Shown here piece after piece: positions 1-8,434 of a DNA stretch of 48,867 nt. Within the stretch, counting starts at the first letter, position 1; every line of letters begins with the position of its first letter. Location: NCBI RefSeq assembly GCF_012273655.1, contig NZ_JAAWWP010000034.1, forward strand, positions 1 to 48,867, written 5' to 3'. Under the pieces are notes generated by a model. It saw only the letters and a list, made by a program, of their open reading frames with translations, did no database searches and was not told where the DNA came from. The position numbers and the translations under genes are program-made. The stretch comes from Streptomyces physcomitrii. GTDB lineage: Bacteria; Actinomycetota; Actinomycetes; Streptomycetales; Streptomycetaceae.

Positions 1-161
1 GTACCGATCGGCTTCAACTCCACCGCCGCATCAGGCCAGATGAAACCCACCGCGATACCCGCCGCCACCGCGACGATCACCGCCAGATACAACAGATGAG
101 TACGGGCGCGTCCCGCACCGGGCGCGGTTTTCTTCGCGTCGGCCATGGGCGGCTCGGCCAT
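1..161 (-). CDS. dctA: C4-dicarboxylate transporter DctA-type (5' end only)
   Basis: Only the first 53 codons are present and the gene runs off the left edge. A short hydrophilic leader (MAEPPMADAKK) is followed by a first membrane segment with the pattern LYLAVIVAVAAGIAVGF, then IWPDAAVELKPIG. That resembles the N-terminus of DctA and other dicarboxylate/amino acid:cation symporters (a Y-x-x-V-x-x-A-x-x-x-GI helix ending in a P...KPxG turn). The start is placed at 161 because AGGAGG lies six bases upstream; the ATG at 146 has no such site. It is divergent from a CitA/DcuS-type two-component system, the usual arrangement for a regulated uptake system for succinate, fumarate or malate. Family assignment rests on a short fragment plus context; another DAACS carrier (GltP-like) is possible. 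Confidence 0.65.
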   Translation of the reverse strand, partial: MAEPPMADAKKTAPGAGRARTHLLYLAVIVAVAAGIAVGFIWPDAAVELKPIG

Positions 162-426
162 GGGGTGCCTCCTGGTTCGGCTTCATCGGCGTACGGTCCG
201 ACCGGTCCTGGCGGACCGGGCGGCCGGCGACCGTGAGCGGCCGGATCGTCGTGAGCGGTTGTGTGTGATCGGCCCGACCGGCGGGGAGCGCGGTGCGGTA
301 CGGCCGGTGCGTACCCCCGCTGCGGGCGGTGTACGCGGGTGTCGGCCGCGGTGGCGCACAGCGGCTCGGCGGTGCGCGATCCCGGTGACTATCCCCCCTG
401 CCCGTGAGCTGCGTCACCCTTGCGTT

Positions 427-461
427 CATTTCGTTCACACGCTTCGGCATTTCGTTCACAC
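427..461. promoter_or_regulatory. 14-bp direct repeat, probable response-regulator site
   Basis: CATTTCGTTCACAC occurs twice without mismatch, at 427-440 and 448-461. The copies start 21 bp apart, that is two helical turns, so a dimer would contact the same face. They lie 26-60 bp before the sensor kinase start and in the 325-bp divergent region shared with the dicarboxylate carrier gene. Binding by the linked response regulator is inferred. Apart from this repeat I see nothing coding in 162-486. Confidence 0.5.
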
Positions 462-486
462 CGTGGGCGCGGCGCACACTGACCCC

Positions 487-2103
487 ATGTCCCTCCGTCC
501 CCCGTCCCGGCCGCGCAGTCTCGCCGGGCAGCTGTTCGCGATGCAGGTCGTCCTGGTGGCCCTGGTGGTCGCGGGCTGCGCGCTCTTCGCGTACTTCAGC
601 GACGTCCGGGAGGCGGAGCAGGCCGCCCGCCGCGAGGCCACCGCGGCGGCCCGGGCGATCGCGGACTCCCCCTCGGTACGGGAGGCGGCCCGCGGCAGCG
701 ACCCCTCGGCCACGCTCCAGCCGTACGCGGAGCGGGTGCGGCGGGGCACCGGCATCGACTTCGTGACGATCATGGACACCCGGGGCATCCGCTGGACCCA
801 CCCGGACGAGCGGCGCATCGGCGAGCGCTTCCTCGGGCACATCGCCCCGGCGCTGCGCGGCGAGACCCTGTCCGAGACCTACACCGGCACCCTCGGCCCC
901 TCGGTGCGGGTGGTCACCCCGATCCGGGACGGCGGGCGGATCACCGGCCTGGTCAGCGCGGGCATCACGGTGGAGTCGATCACCGCGCAGGTGCGCGAGC
1001 AGGTCACCGTGCTGCTCGTGGTGGCCGCGGGCGCGCTGGCCCTCGGCGGGCTCGGCACCTACTGGGTCAACGCCCGGTTGCGCCGCCATACGCACGGCAT
1101 GAACGCCACCGAGCTGAGCCGGATGCACGACTACCATCAGGCGACTCTGCACGCGGTACGGGAGGGCCTGCTGATGCTGGACGGGCAGCGCCGGATCGCG
1201 CTGATCAACGACGGGGCCCGGGAGCTGCTCGGCGTCCCCTCCTCCGCGGTGGGCGCCTCCGTCGCCGATCTGGGCCTGCCCGCCCCGCTGACCGGGGCGC
1301 TGCTCGCCTCCGAGCCCCGGATGGACGAGCTGCACCTGACCGAGGACCGGGTCCTGGTGGTCAACACCTCGCCGGTCCTCGGCGGCGAGCGGCGCGGCAC
1401 CGTGGTCACCCTCCGCGATCACACCGAACTCCAGTCCCTGATGGGCGAGTTGGACTCCGAGCGCGGTTTCACCCAGGCGCTGCGTTCGCAGGCGCACGAG
1501 GCGGCGAACCGGCTGCACACGGTGGTCTCGCTGATCGAGCTGGACCGGGCCGAGGACGCCGTCGACTTCGCCACCTCCGAGCTGGAGCTGGCCCAGGCGC
1601 TCACCGACCAGGTGGTGGGCGCGGTCGGCGAGCCGGTGCTCGCGGCGCTGCTGCTCGGCAAGGCGGCCCAGGCCAACGAGCGGGGCGTGGAGCTGCTGGT
1701 CTCCCCCGACAGCCGCCTCGACGACGGACTCCTGCCCGACTCGCTGCCCGCCCGGGACCTGGTCACCGTCCTCGGCAATCTGATCGACAACGCCGTGGAC
1801 GCCGCCCAGGGCGTTGTCCCGCAGGCCCGGGTCACGGTCACCGCCCGCACCGAGGACGGCGCCCTGCTGCTGCGGGTCGCCGACACCGGGCCCGGCGTCG
1901 ACCCGGCGCATCGCGAGGCCCTGTTCCGGCGCGGCTGGTCCACCAAGCAGGGCGGCCCCGGCGGGCGCGGCCTCGGCCTCGCCCTGGTCCGGCAGGTGGT
2001 CGCCCGGCACGGCGGCGATCTCGTACTGGACCGATCCCCGGACGGCGGCGCGGAGTTCACCGTCCGGATCCCGCTGAGCGGGCGGGAGGCGGACGGCTCA
2101 TGA
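487..2103 (+). CDS. CitA/DcuS-type sensor histidine kinase
   Basis: This 538-residue membrane sensor kinase probably detects an extracellular carboxylate and phosphorylates the next gene's product. Domains in order are: TM1 at about residues 12-33; a PAS-like extracytoplasmic sensor to about 168 (it contains DFVTIMDTRGIRWTHP, typical of CitA/DcuS sensors); TM2 at about 173-195; a cytoplasmic PAS at about 215-320; a short Spo0B-like dimerisation helix with the phosphoacceptor His337 in RSQAHEAANRLH; and an ATPase domain with N-box GNLIDNA (430-436), G1 box DTGPGVD (466-472) and a GRGLGLAL G2 box. The start at 487 is the ATG just before the first membrane helix; upstream in-frame codons would add an unlikely leader. 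It overlaps the regulator by four bases (ATGA), so the two are translationally coupled. Confidence 0.9.
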   Translation: MSLRPPSRPRSLAGQLFAMQVVLVALVVAGCALFAYFSDVREAEQAARREATAAARAIADSPSVREAARGSDPSATLQPYAERVRRGTGIDFVTIMDTRGIRWTHPDERRIGERFLGHIAPALRGETLSETYTGTLGPSVRVVTPIRDGGRITGLVSAGITVESITAQVREQVTVLLVVAAGALALGGLGTYWVNARLRRHTHGMNATELSRMHDYHQATLHAVREGLLMLDGQRRIALINDGARELLGVPSSAVGASVADLGLPAPLTGALLASEPRMDELHLTEDRVLVVNTSPVLGGERRGTVVTLRDHTELQSLMGELDSERGFTQALRSQAHEAANRLHTVVSLIELDRAEDAVDFATSELELAQALTDQVVGAVGEPVLAALLLGKAAQANERGVELLVSPDSRLDDGLLPDSLPARDLVTVLGNLIDNAVDAAQGVVPQARVTVTARTEDGALLLRVADTGPGVDPAHREALFRRGWSTKQGGPGGRGLGLALVRQVVARHGGDLVLDRSPDGGAEFTVRIPLSGREADGS

Positions 2104-2789
2104 CCGGTCAGCGCCCCGAGATCCGCGTCCTGGTGGTGGAGGACGACCCGGTCGCCGCCGACGCGCATGTGCTGTACGTGAGCCGGGTGCCCGGCTTCAC
2201 GGTGACCGGCACCGCGCACTCGGCGGCCGAGGCCCGGCGCGCCCTGGACCGGGAGCCCGCCGAGCTGGTCCTGCTCGACCTGCATCTGCCGGACGGCCAC
2301 GGGCTCCAGCTGGTGCGGGCGCTGCGGGCCGCCGGGCACCAGGCGGATGTGATCGCGGTGACCTCGGCGCGGGATCTCGCGGTGGTGCGCGAGGGGGTCT
2401 CGCTCGGGGTGGTGCAGTACGTCCTCAAGCCGTTCACCTTCGCCACCCTGCGCGAACGCCTCGACAGATACGCCCAGTTCAGGTCGGCGGCCGGGGAGGC
2501 GAGCGGGCAGGACGAGGTGGACCGCACCCTCGCCGCGCTGCGCGCCCCCGGTCCGGCGCAGCTGCCGAAGGGGCTCAGCGCCCCGACCCTGGAGCGGGTC
2601 ACCGGCATCCTGCGCTCCTCGGCCGAGGGCGTCACCGCCACCGAGGCCGCCGCCCGCGCCGGTATCTCGCGGATCACCGCGCGCCGCTATCTGGAGCACC
2701 TGGTGACCGCCGGGCGCGCCCGGCGCAGCCCCGTCTACGGGCAGGTGGGCCGACCGGAGCTGACCTACCAGTGGGGTCGCGCGGAGTGA
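2100..2789 (+). CDS. CitB/DcuR-type response regulator
   Basis: This 229-residue protein is the partner of the preceding kinase. The receiver domain (about 8-125) has the acidic pair D15/D16, phosphoacceptor D60 in LVLLDLHLPDG, T88 and K110 (YVLKPF). The C-terminal part (about 160-229) is a helix-turn-helix of the CitB class, with EAAARAGISRITARRYLEHL as recognition region and a GRPELTY wing. CitB/DcuR regulators activate dicarboxylate or citrate uptake genes, so the divergent dctA-like gene is the expected target, with the 427-461 direct repeat as a candidate site. The start is fixed by the four-base overlap with the kinase. Confidence 0.9.
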   Translation: MTGQRPEIRVLVVEDDPVAADAHVLYVSRVPGFTVTGTAHSAAEARRALDREPAELVLLDLHLPDGHGLQLVRALRAAGHQADVIAVTSARDLAVVREGVSLGVVQYVLKPFTFATLRERLDRYAQFRSAAGEASGQDEVDRTLAALRAPGPAQLPKGLSAPTLERVTGILRSSAEGVTATEAAARAGISRITARRYLEHLVTAGRARRSPVYGQVGRPELTYQWGRAE

Positions 2790-2818
2790 CGCGGAGTCAC
2801 GAACGCAGGCCGGGCGCA

Positions 2819-2828
2819 ACAACGTTGT
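2819..2828. promoter_or_regulatory. Perfect palindrome upstream of sugar ABC genes
   Basis: ACAACGTTGT is a perfect 10-bp palindrome with a central CG, 133 bp before the lipoprotein gene. Central-CG palindromes of this kind are typical operators of LacI-family repressors of Streptomyces sugar importers. No lacI gene lies nearby, so assignment is inference. The rest of 2790-2960 holds only the lipoprotein gene's leader, with a GGAGG ribosome site at 2949-2953. Confidence 0.4.
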
Positions 2829-2960
2829 CGGCCCCGGACATCGCACCGCTGCACGACCATTGACCCTGTACGGAGGTGGCCCGTAGGTTCACCCGTCAGA
2901 GCGCGCCGCTTCACATGGCGCACCGATCCGACCACTGTCGGTCACTCTGGAGGTCGAGCC

Positions 2961-4313
2961 GTGCGCCCCACCGCCCCCGTACTCCTCAGCCTGGTGGTCG
3001 CCGCCGCCACCCTCACCGCCTGCGGCGGGGGTTCGGGCAGCGATCCGGACACCGTGAAGGTCGCGTACAACCGGAGCACCGACAACAAGACCCGGTACAA
3101 GGACGAGTACCTGGCGGCCATGAAGAAGCAGTTCGAGAAGGAACACCCGGGCAAGAAGGTCGAGTTGGTGCCGATCCAGGCACCCGACAACGACTACGCC
3201 ACCAAGGCCCAGCAGATGATGCGCTCCCCGCGCACCGCCCCGGACCTGGTCTACGAGGACACCTTCCGGATCAACGCCGACATCAAGGCGGGGTATCTGC
3301 GGCCGCTGGACAAGGAGTTGGCCGCCTGGCCGGACTGGGAGCAGTTCGCCGACTCGGCGAAGGCGGCGGCGAAGGCCGAGGACGGCAAGACATACGGCAT
3401 ACCGGTCGGCACCGACACCCGGGGCCTGTGGTTCAACAAGAAGATCTTCGCCGAGGCCGGGCTGCCCGAGGACTGGAAGCCCAAGGACTGGAACGAGATC
3501 CTCACCGCCGCCCGCACCATCAAGAAGAAGGTCCCCGGCGTCACCCCGCTGAACGTCTACACCGGCAAGGCGCCCGGCGAGGCCGCCGTGATGCAGGGCT
3601 TCGAGATGCTGCTCTACGGCACCGGCAAGGACCCGCTCTACGACCCGGCGGCGAGGAAGTGGGTCACCGGCGGCAAGGGCTTCGAGGACGCGCTCGGCTT
3701 CATCGACACCGTCTACCGCGAGAAGCTCGGCCCCGATGTCTCGGACGCCCTGGACGCCAATGTGCCCACCAGCGTCGGCACCGAGTGGTTCCCCGAGGGC
3801 AAGCTCGCGATCGGCCTCGACGGCTCCTGGCTCGGGCAGAACTGGATCAACAAGGGCCCCCGGGAATGGCCGAGTTGGTCCAAGGACCTCGGCCAGGCGC
3901 CGATGCCCACCCAGCACGGCCAGGCACCCGGCGCGGTCTCCATGTCAGGCGGCTGGGCCTGGTCGATTCCGCGGAAGGCCGGCAACCCGGAGCTGGCCTT
4001 CGAGTTCGTCAAGACCCTGCAGACGAAGGAGAACGCGGTGCGCTGGGACGTCGCCGACGCCCAGATCGCCGTCCGCGAGGACGTCGCCGCCGATCCGAAG
4101 TACCTGAACTCGATGCCGGGCATCAAGTTCTTCACCTCGCTGGTCGACCGCACCCACTACCGCCCCGCGCTGCCGGTCTACCCGCAGGTCTCCACCGCCA
4201 TCGGTGAGGCGATGGAGGCGGTGACCACCGACGACGCCTCACCGGCCGGAGCGGCGAAGGAGTACGACGGCCAGCTCGGGGACCTGGTCGGCGGCGCGGT
4301 GGTGAACAGGTAG
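2961..4313 (+). CDS. Sugar ABC transporter substrate-binding lipoprotein
   Basis: This 450-residue extracytoplasmic binding protein is of the carbohydrate family (family 1 type). It has a lipoprotein signal with lipobox LTAC and lipidated Cys21, followed by a Gly/Ser tether and a two-lobe binding fold. Segments typical of the family are visible: the early DTVKVAYN strand, the PDLVYED hinge region and the YGIPVGTDTRGLWFNKKIFAEAGLP segment. It starts with GTG at 2961, seven bases after GGAGG. It is the first gene of an operon with two permeases. The sugar cannot be told from sequence; the family covers maltodextrins, cellobiose, trehalose and other oligosaccharides. Confidence 0.9.
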   Translation: MRPTAPVLLSLVVAAATLTACGGGSGSDPDTVKVAYNRSTDNKTRYKDEYLAAMKKQFEKEHPGKKVELVPIQAPDNDYATKAQQMMRSPRTAPDLVYEDTFRINADIKAGYLRPLDKELAAWPDWEQFADSAKAAAKAEDGKTYGIPVGTDTRGLWFNKKIFAEAGLPEDWKPKDWNEILTAARTIKKKVPGVTPLNVYTGKAPGEAAVMQGFEMLLYGTGKDPLYDPAARKWVTGGKGFEDALGFIDTVYREKLGPDVSDALDANVPTSVGTEWFPEGKLAIGLDGSWLGQNWINKGPREWPSWSKDLGQAPMPTQHGQAPGAVSMSGGWAWSIPRKAGNPELAFEFVKTLQTKENAVRWDVADAQIAVREDVAADPKYLNSMPGIKFFTSLVDRTHYRPALPVYPQVSTAIGEAMEAVTTDDASPAGAAKEYDGQLGDLVGGAVVNR

Positions 4314-4325
4314 CGGGGGCGGCCG

Positions 4326-5249
4326 ATGAGCACCCTCAAGCCAACGGCGAGCCCCCTCAAGTCGCCTGCGCCGGGCGCCCGTTCGGCCCGGCGCCGGACC
4401 CGGCCGCTGCGCTGGCTGCCGCTGGCGCCCGCGACCGTGCTGCTGCTCCTCTTCCTCGCCGGGCCGATCGCCTACTGCGTCTGGATCGCCTTCACCGACA
4501 TGCAGTTGAGCGGCGCCGCCGAGACCCACTTCGTCGGCCTGGACAACTTCCGCCGCGCCTTCGAGGACGAGCACTTCCGCAACGCCGTATGGCTGACGCT
4601 GGTGTTCACCTTCCTGTCCTCGCTGGTCGGCCAGAACACCCTGGGCCTCGCGCTCGCCGCGCTGATGCGCCGCGCCTCCCGCCCGGTGCGCACCCTGACC
4701 GGGGCGGTGGTGATCGGCGCCTGGGTGCTCCCGGAGATCGTGGCCGCCTTCCTGCTCTACGCCTTCTTCCGCCGCGAGGGCACCCTCAACGCGGTCCTCG
4801 ACCTGCTCCATCTCCCCGGCCAGAACTGGCTGTTCACGCTGCCGATCCTCGCGGTCTCCTTCGCCAACGTCTGGCGCGGCACCGCCTTCTCGATGCTCGT
4901 CTACTCCGCCGCGCTCGCCGAGATCCCCAAGGAGCTGACCGAGGCCGCCGAGATGGACGGGGCACGCGGCTGGCGGCGCCTGGTGTACGTGACGCTGCCG
5001 CTGATCCGCCGCTCCATCGCCACCAATCTGATGCTCAACACCCTGCAGACCCTCTCCGTCTTCGGCCTCATCTGGGCGATGACCAAGGGCGGCCCCGGCG
5101 ACCGCTCCACCACCCTGCCGATCTTCATGTACGACCAGGCCTTCACCAAGACGCTGATCGGCTACGGCACCGCGGTCGCCCTGCTGCTCCTGCTGGTCGG
5201 CGCGCTGTTCTCGGCCGTGTATCTGCGTCTGATCCGGGATGAGGTGTGA
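4326..5249 (+). CDS. Sugar ABC transporter permease (MalF/UgpA type)
   Basis: This 307-residue inner-membrane permease has a basic cytoplasmic N-terminus (ARSARRRTR), a first helix at about 38-58 and about six membrane segments. The EAA loop is clear (EAAEMDGARGWRRLVYVTLPL), which docks on the ATPase subunit. It lies 12 bp after the binding-protein gene and overlaps the second permease by four bases (GTGA). This permease and the next form the heterodimeric channel. No ATPase gene is linked; in Streptomyces such importers commonly share the distant ATPase MsiK. Confidence 0.9.
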   Translation: MSTLKPTASPLKSPAPGARSARRRTRPLRWLPLAPATVLLLLFLAGPIAYCVWIAFTDMQLSGAAETHFVGLDNFRRAFEDEHFRNAVWLTLVFTFLSSLVGQNTLGLALAALMRRASRPVRTLTGAVVIGAWVLPEIVAAFLLYAFFRREGTLNAVLDLLHLPGQNWLFTLPILAVSFANVWRGTAFSMLVYSAALAEIPKELTEAAEMDGARGWRRLVYVTLPLIRRSIATNLMLNTLQTLSVFGLIWAMTKGGPGDRSTTLPIFMYDQAFTKTLIGYGTAVALLLLLVGALFSAVYLRLIRDEV

Positions 5250-6178
5250 GGAGCGTGTCGCTACGCGAAGCCCGCCAGGAAGCCGCCGGGCAGGGCACCG
5301 AGAAGACCTCGGGGCCGCCGAGCGCGGATCCGCCACGCCGCGCCCGCCGTCAACTCCGCCGCCCCGCACGCCAGAAGCTCGCCGCCAACGCCGCGCTGCT
5401 CGTCCTCGCCGCCGCCTTCGCGCTGCCGCTCGCCTGGCTGGTGCTCTCCTCGGTGGACAGCGCCGCCACCCTGCGCACCCGGGTCCCCGACTCGGTGACG
5501 GGCGAGAACTTCTCGGCGGTGTGGAACGAGGAGATCACCTTCACCCCGATGCTCAACAGCCTGCTGCTGTGCGGCAGCGGCACCCTGCTCACGGTGGTCT
5601 GCGCGGCGCTCGCGGCCTATCCGCTCTCCCGCCTGCGCTCCCGGCTGACCCGCCCCTACCTGCTCACCGTCATCTTCAGCACCAGCCTGCCGATCACCGC
5701 GATCATGGTCCCGGTCTACGGGCTCTTCGTCCAGGTCAACCTGGTCGACACCATGTACGGCACCGCGCTCTTCCTGGCGGCGACCCAACTCCCCTTCGCC
5801 ATCTGGCTGATGAAGAACTTCATGGACGGCGTCCCGGTCGTCCTGGAGGAGGCCGCCTGGACCGACGGCGCCTCCGGCCTCCAGTCCCTCCTCCGGATCG
5901 TGCTGCCGCTGATGGGCCCCGGGGTGGCCGTGGTGACCGTCTACTCCTTCGTCATGATGTGGGGCAACTTCTTCGTCCCCTTCATGCTGCTGCTCTCCCC
6001 CGACCAACTGCCCGCGTCCGTCTCGGTCTACGGCCTCTTCGGCAACTACGGGACCGTGGTCTACGGGCAGTTGGCGGCCTTCTCGATGCTGTACTCCACC
6101 CCCGTGGTCCTGCTCTACATCCTGGTCGCCCGCCGCCTCGGCGGCGGCTTCGCCCTGGGGGCGGCGGTCAAGGGCTGA
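5246..6178 (+). CDS. Sugar ABC transporter permease (MalG type)
   Basis: This 310-residue second permease has a long charged N-terminal region (about 45 residues), then six membrane helices and an EAA loop (EEAAWTDGASGLQSLLRIVLPL). The start is the GTG at 5246, which overlaps the previous stop codon. A GTG at 5255 is the alternative, but its AGGAG would sit almost on the start codon. Its 3' end overlaps the convergent radical SAM gene by 11 bp (6168-6178). I see no hairpin terminator at the junction, so the two operons may interfere by read-through. Confidence 0.88.
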   Translation: MRSVSLREARQEAAGQGTEKTSGPPSADPPRRARRQLRRPARQKLAANAALLVLAAAFALPLAWLVLSSVDSAATLRTRVPDSVTGENFSAVWNEEITFTPMLNSLLLCGSGTLLTVVCAALAAYPLSRLRSRLTRPYLLTVIFSTSLPITAIMVPVYGLFVQVNLVDTMYGTALFLAATQLPFAIWLMKNFMDGVPVVLEEAAWTDGASGLQSLLRIVLPLMGPGVAVVTVYSFVMMWGNFFVPFMLLLSPDQLPASVSVYGLFGNYGTVVYGQLAAFSMLYSTPVVLLYILVARRLGGGFALGAAVKG

Positions 6179-7025
6179 GCGGGCCCCCCGCCGGGATGCG
6201 TTCCAGGACTCCGCCCGCGAAGACGTCGTACAGCGGCAGGCTCTCCAGGTGGACGTAGCCGATATGGCAGTCGCAGACGGCGAGCGGGCAGGGGCGGGGG
6301 CGCAGGGCGGTGCGGTAGGAGCCGTCGTAGAGGTTGCCGAGGGTGCCGGGGACGAAGTGGCAGCGGCGTACGGTGCCTTCGCCGTCCACGGAGACGACCG
6401 AGGCGCCGGTACGGCAGGGCAGACCGGCGCTGCGGTGCGGGTGGCGGCTGTACGGGAAGAGCGGGTCGAGGGCCGTCCACCGGGCAGCCTCCTCGTCGGT
6501 GTAGGTGTGGCCCTCGGCGGCGTTGATCCAGAGGTAGACGTGCTCGGGCAGCTCGGTGCGCAACCGCCGTGCCGCCGCGAGGTGTTCGGGCAGCCCGACC
6601 ACGCCGACGCTGAACCGCACGCCGGCCTCGGCGAGTTCGCGGCACTTGCCGAGGAAGCGGTCGTAGGGGGTCTGGCCGGGGTGGAAGGTGCACCACAGGG
6701 CGAGGGTGTCCGGGTCGGCGTCGGCGAGCCAGTCGGTGCGGCAGCTCAGATTGGTCTGGATGGCGACCCGGCGCAGGTGCGGGAGGCGGGAGAGCCGGGC
6801 CAGCGTGGTCCGGTACCAGGAGCGCACCAGGCCCTCGCCCCAGGGCGTGAAGAGCAGCGAGAGCTCGTCCCCGGTGGCCGCCTCCGCCCAGTCGGCGAAC
6901 CGCTCCAGGCAGGCGCGGTCGTGGCGCAGCTGGGCGGGCGCGTCCCGGCGCTTGGCGAAGGGGCAGTACGGGCAGTCGTAGTCGCAGGAGGCCAGCGGCC
7001 CCCGGTACAGCAGCGTCAACTCCAC
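6168..7025 (-). CDS. STM4011-family radical SAM protein, SPASM-like C-terminus
   Basis: This 285-residue radical SAM enzyme has the [4Fe-4S]/SAM motif CX3CX2C at Cys14, Cys18 and Cys21. Five further cysteines lie near the C-terminus (204, 222, 246, 251, 253) in a pattern with a G-x-G-x-x-x-x-C segment and a CPLAVCDC end. That is like SPASM/twitch auxiliary-cluster enzymes, which often modify peptides or proteins. It is the last gene of the five-gene operon, 11 bp after STM4012, and starts at GTG 7025 behind an AGGG-type site. The family name is recalled from automatic protein-family naming after the Salmonella locus tag; the substrate is unknown to me. Confidence 0.82.
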   Translation of the reverse strand: MELTLLYRGPLASCDYDCPYCPFAKRRDAPAQLRHDRACLERFADWAEAATGDELSLLFTPWGEGLVRSWYRTTLARLSRLPHLRRVAIQTNLSCRTDWLADADPDTLALWCTFHPGQTPYDRFLGKCRELAEAGVRFSVGVVGLPEHLAAARRLRTELPEHVYLWINAAEGHTYTDEEAARWTALDPLFPYSRHPHRSAGLPCRTGASVVSVDGEGTVRRCHFVPGTLGNLYDGSYRTALRPRPCPLAVCDCHIGYVHLESLPLYDVFAGGVLERIPAGGPLSP

Positions 7026-7036
7026 GGCGCTCAGCC

Positions 7037-8434
7037 CTACTTGAGTTCGTAGGCGGCCATGGCGGCACGCACCGGGGCGGAGTAGAGGGCGGGGCCGAGC
7101 GCGTCCGAGTGGGCGAGTCCCTCGGGGGTCAGCCGCAGGACGCCCGCGGGGCTCGCGGTGTCCAGCCAGCCGCGGTCCGCGAACTGCCCGAACTCGCGCG
7201 GGAAGTCCTCGGCCGGCCCGGTGCCGAAGCGGGCGGTGTAGGCGGCCAGCTCCATGCCCTCGGCCCGGAGCAGGGATTGGAGCAGATGGCGGCGCCTGGG
7301 CTCGTCGCCGTCCAGGGCGCGGCCGTACTCGGCGTACCCGAAGTCCTCGGCCGGGCGGGCGGTGAACTCGTCGATGATGCCGCGTATCCGGCGGGTGCCG
7401 ACCGCGTAGTCGAAGGAGTAGTGCAGCGCCGAGGTGTAGGAACGGGCGCCGCAGCCGAGGCCGACCATGCCGTCGCGCTGGCAGGAGTAGTCGTCCTCGC
7501 CCTCCTCAGGGGCGTCGGGGCGGCGGAACATCCGCATCGAGTGCTGCACGTACCCGGCGGCGAGGAGGTGGTCGCGGCCGTGGCGGTAGAGCCGCAGCCG
7601 CCGGGCGTCCCACTCCGGGTCGGCGGTGTCGGTGCGCCCGTCGAGGCCGGTGCCGGGGCGTACGTACAGCGGGTAGAGGTACAGCTCCTCCGGCCGCCAG
7701 GCGAGGGCGGCGTCCAGCGAGTGGCGCCAACTGGCCTCCGTCTGGCCGTCGATGCCGTAGATCAGGTCGATGTTGAGGACCGGTATGCGGGCCTCGCGGA
7801 CGCGGCCGAGCGCCGCCTCCACCTCGGCGCGGCGCTGCGGGCGCACCGCGGCGCGGGCCTCTGCGTCCACGAAGCTCTGCACGCCGAGGCTCAGCCGGGT
7901 GGTGCCGCGCTCGGCGAGTACGGCGAGGCGGTCGGCGGTGGCGGTCGCCGGGGAGGCCTCCACGGAGAGCGGGATCGCGCGCAGCTCCGCGCCCATCCGG
8001 TGCTCGGCGATGTCGCAGAGCCGGGTCAGCTCGGCGGCGGTCAGGAAGGTCGGGGTGCCGCCCCCGAAGGCGGCGTTGGCGAAGCGCACCCGACCGGTGC
8101 CGCCTTCGGGGGTGCCGCTCTCCTCCAGGGCCGCGCGGACCGTTCGGGCCTGGCGCTCCAGGGCGTCGAGGTAGGCGCCGGTCAGGCCCTCGGGCGCGCC
8201 GATGCGGGTGAAGAGGTTGCAGAAGCCGCAGCGCACCTCGCAGAAGGGGATGTGCAGATAGAGCGAGAGCGCGTCCTTCGGCTCGCCCGCCCACAGCTCG
8301 CGCAGCGCGGGGCGGTCGGCGCGCTCGCGGTAGGAGGTCTTGTGCGGGTACCCGTAGACATAGCTCTGGTACGGGCCGCCGGCGGGCAGCGCCTCGGGGG
8401 CGGCCGGGCCGGTGGGGTGCGTCGCGGTGCTCAT
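7037..8434 (-). CDS. STM4012-family radical SAM protein, HemN-like
   Basis: This 465-residue protein has a HemN-like radical SAM core: HIPFCEVRCGFC supplies Cys65, Cys69 and Cys72 (CX3CX2C); GGGTPT lies at 124-129; LSLGVQSF and NIDLIYGIDGQT follow as in coproporphyrinogen oxidase-like proteins. HemN relatives include heme chaperones and methyltransferases, so the reaction is not predictable. The start is the ATG at 8434, which overlaps the STM4013 stop by four bases (ATGA). A longer reading would add 16 residues inside the upstream gene. It lies between the hydrolase and the SPASM-like enzyme in one transcription unit. Confidence 0.85.
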   Translation of the reverse strand: MSTATHPTGPAAPEALPAGGPYQSYVYGYPHKTSYRERADRPALRELWAGEPKDALSLYLHIPFCEVRCGFCNLFTRIGAPEGLTGAYLDALERQARTVRAALEESGTPEGGTGRVRFANAAFGGGTPTFLTAAELTRLCDIAEHRMGAELRAIPLSVEASPATATADRLAVLAERGTTRLSLGVQSFVDAEARAAVRPQRRAEVEAALGRVREARIPVLNIDLIYGIDGQTEASWRHSLDAALAWRPEELYLYPLYVRPGTGLDGRTDTADPEWDARRLRLYRHGRDHLLAAGYVQHSMRMFRRPDAPEEGEDDYSCQRDGMVGLGCGARSYTSALHYSFDYAVGTRRIRGIIDEFTARPAEDFGYAEYGRALDGDEPRRRHLLQSLLRAEGMELAAYTARFGTGPAEDFPREFGQFADRGWLDTASPAGVLRLTPEGLAHSDALGPALYSAPVRAAMAAYELK

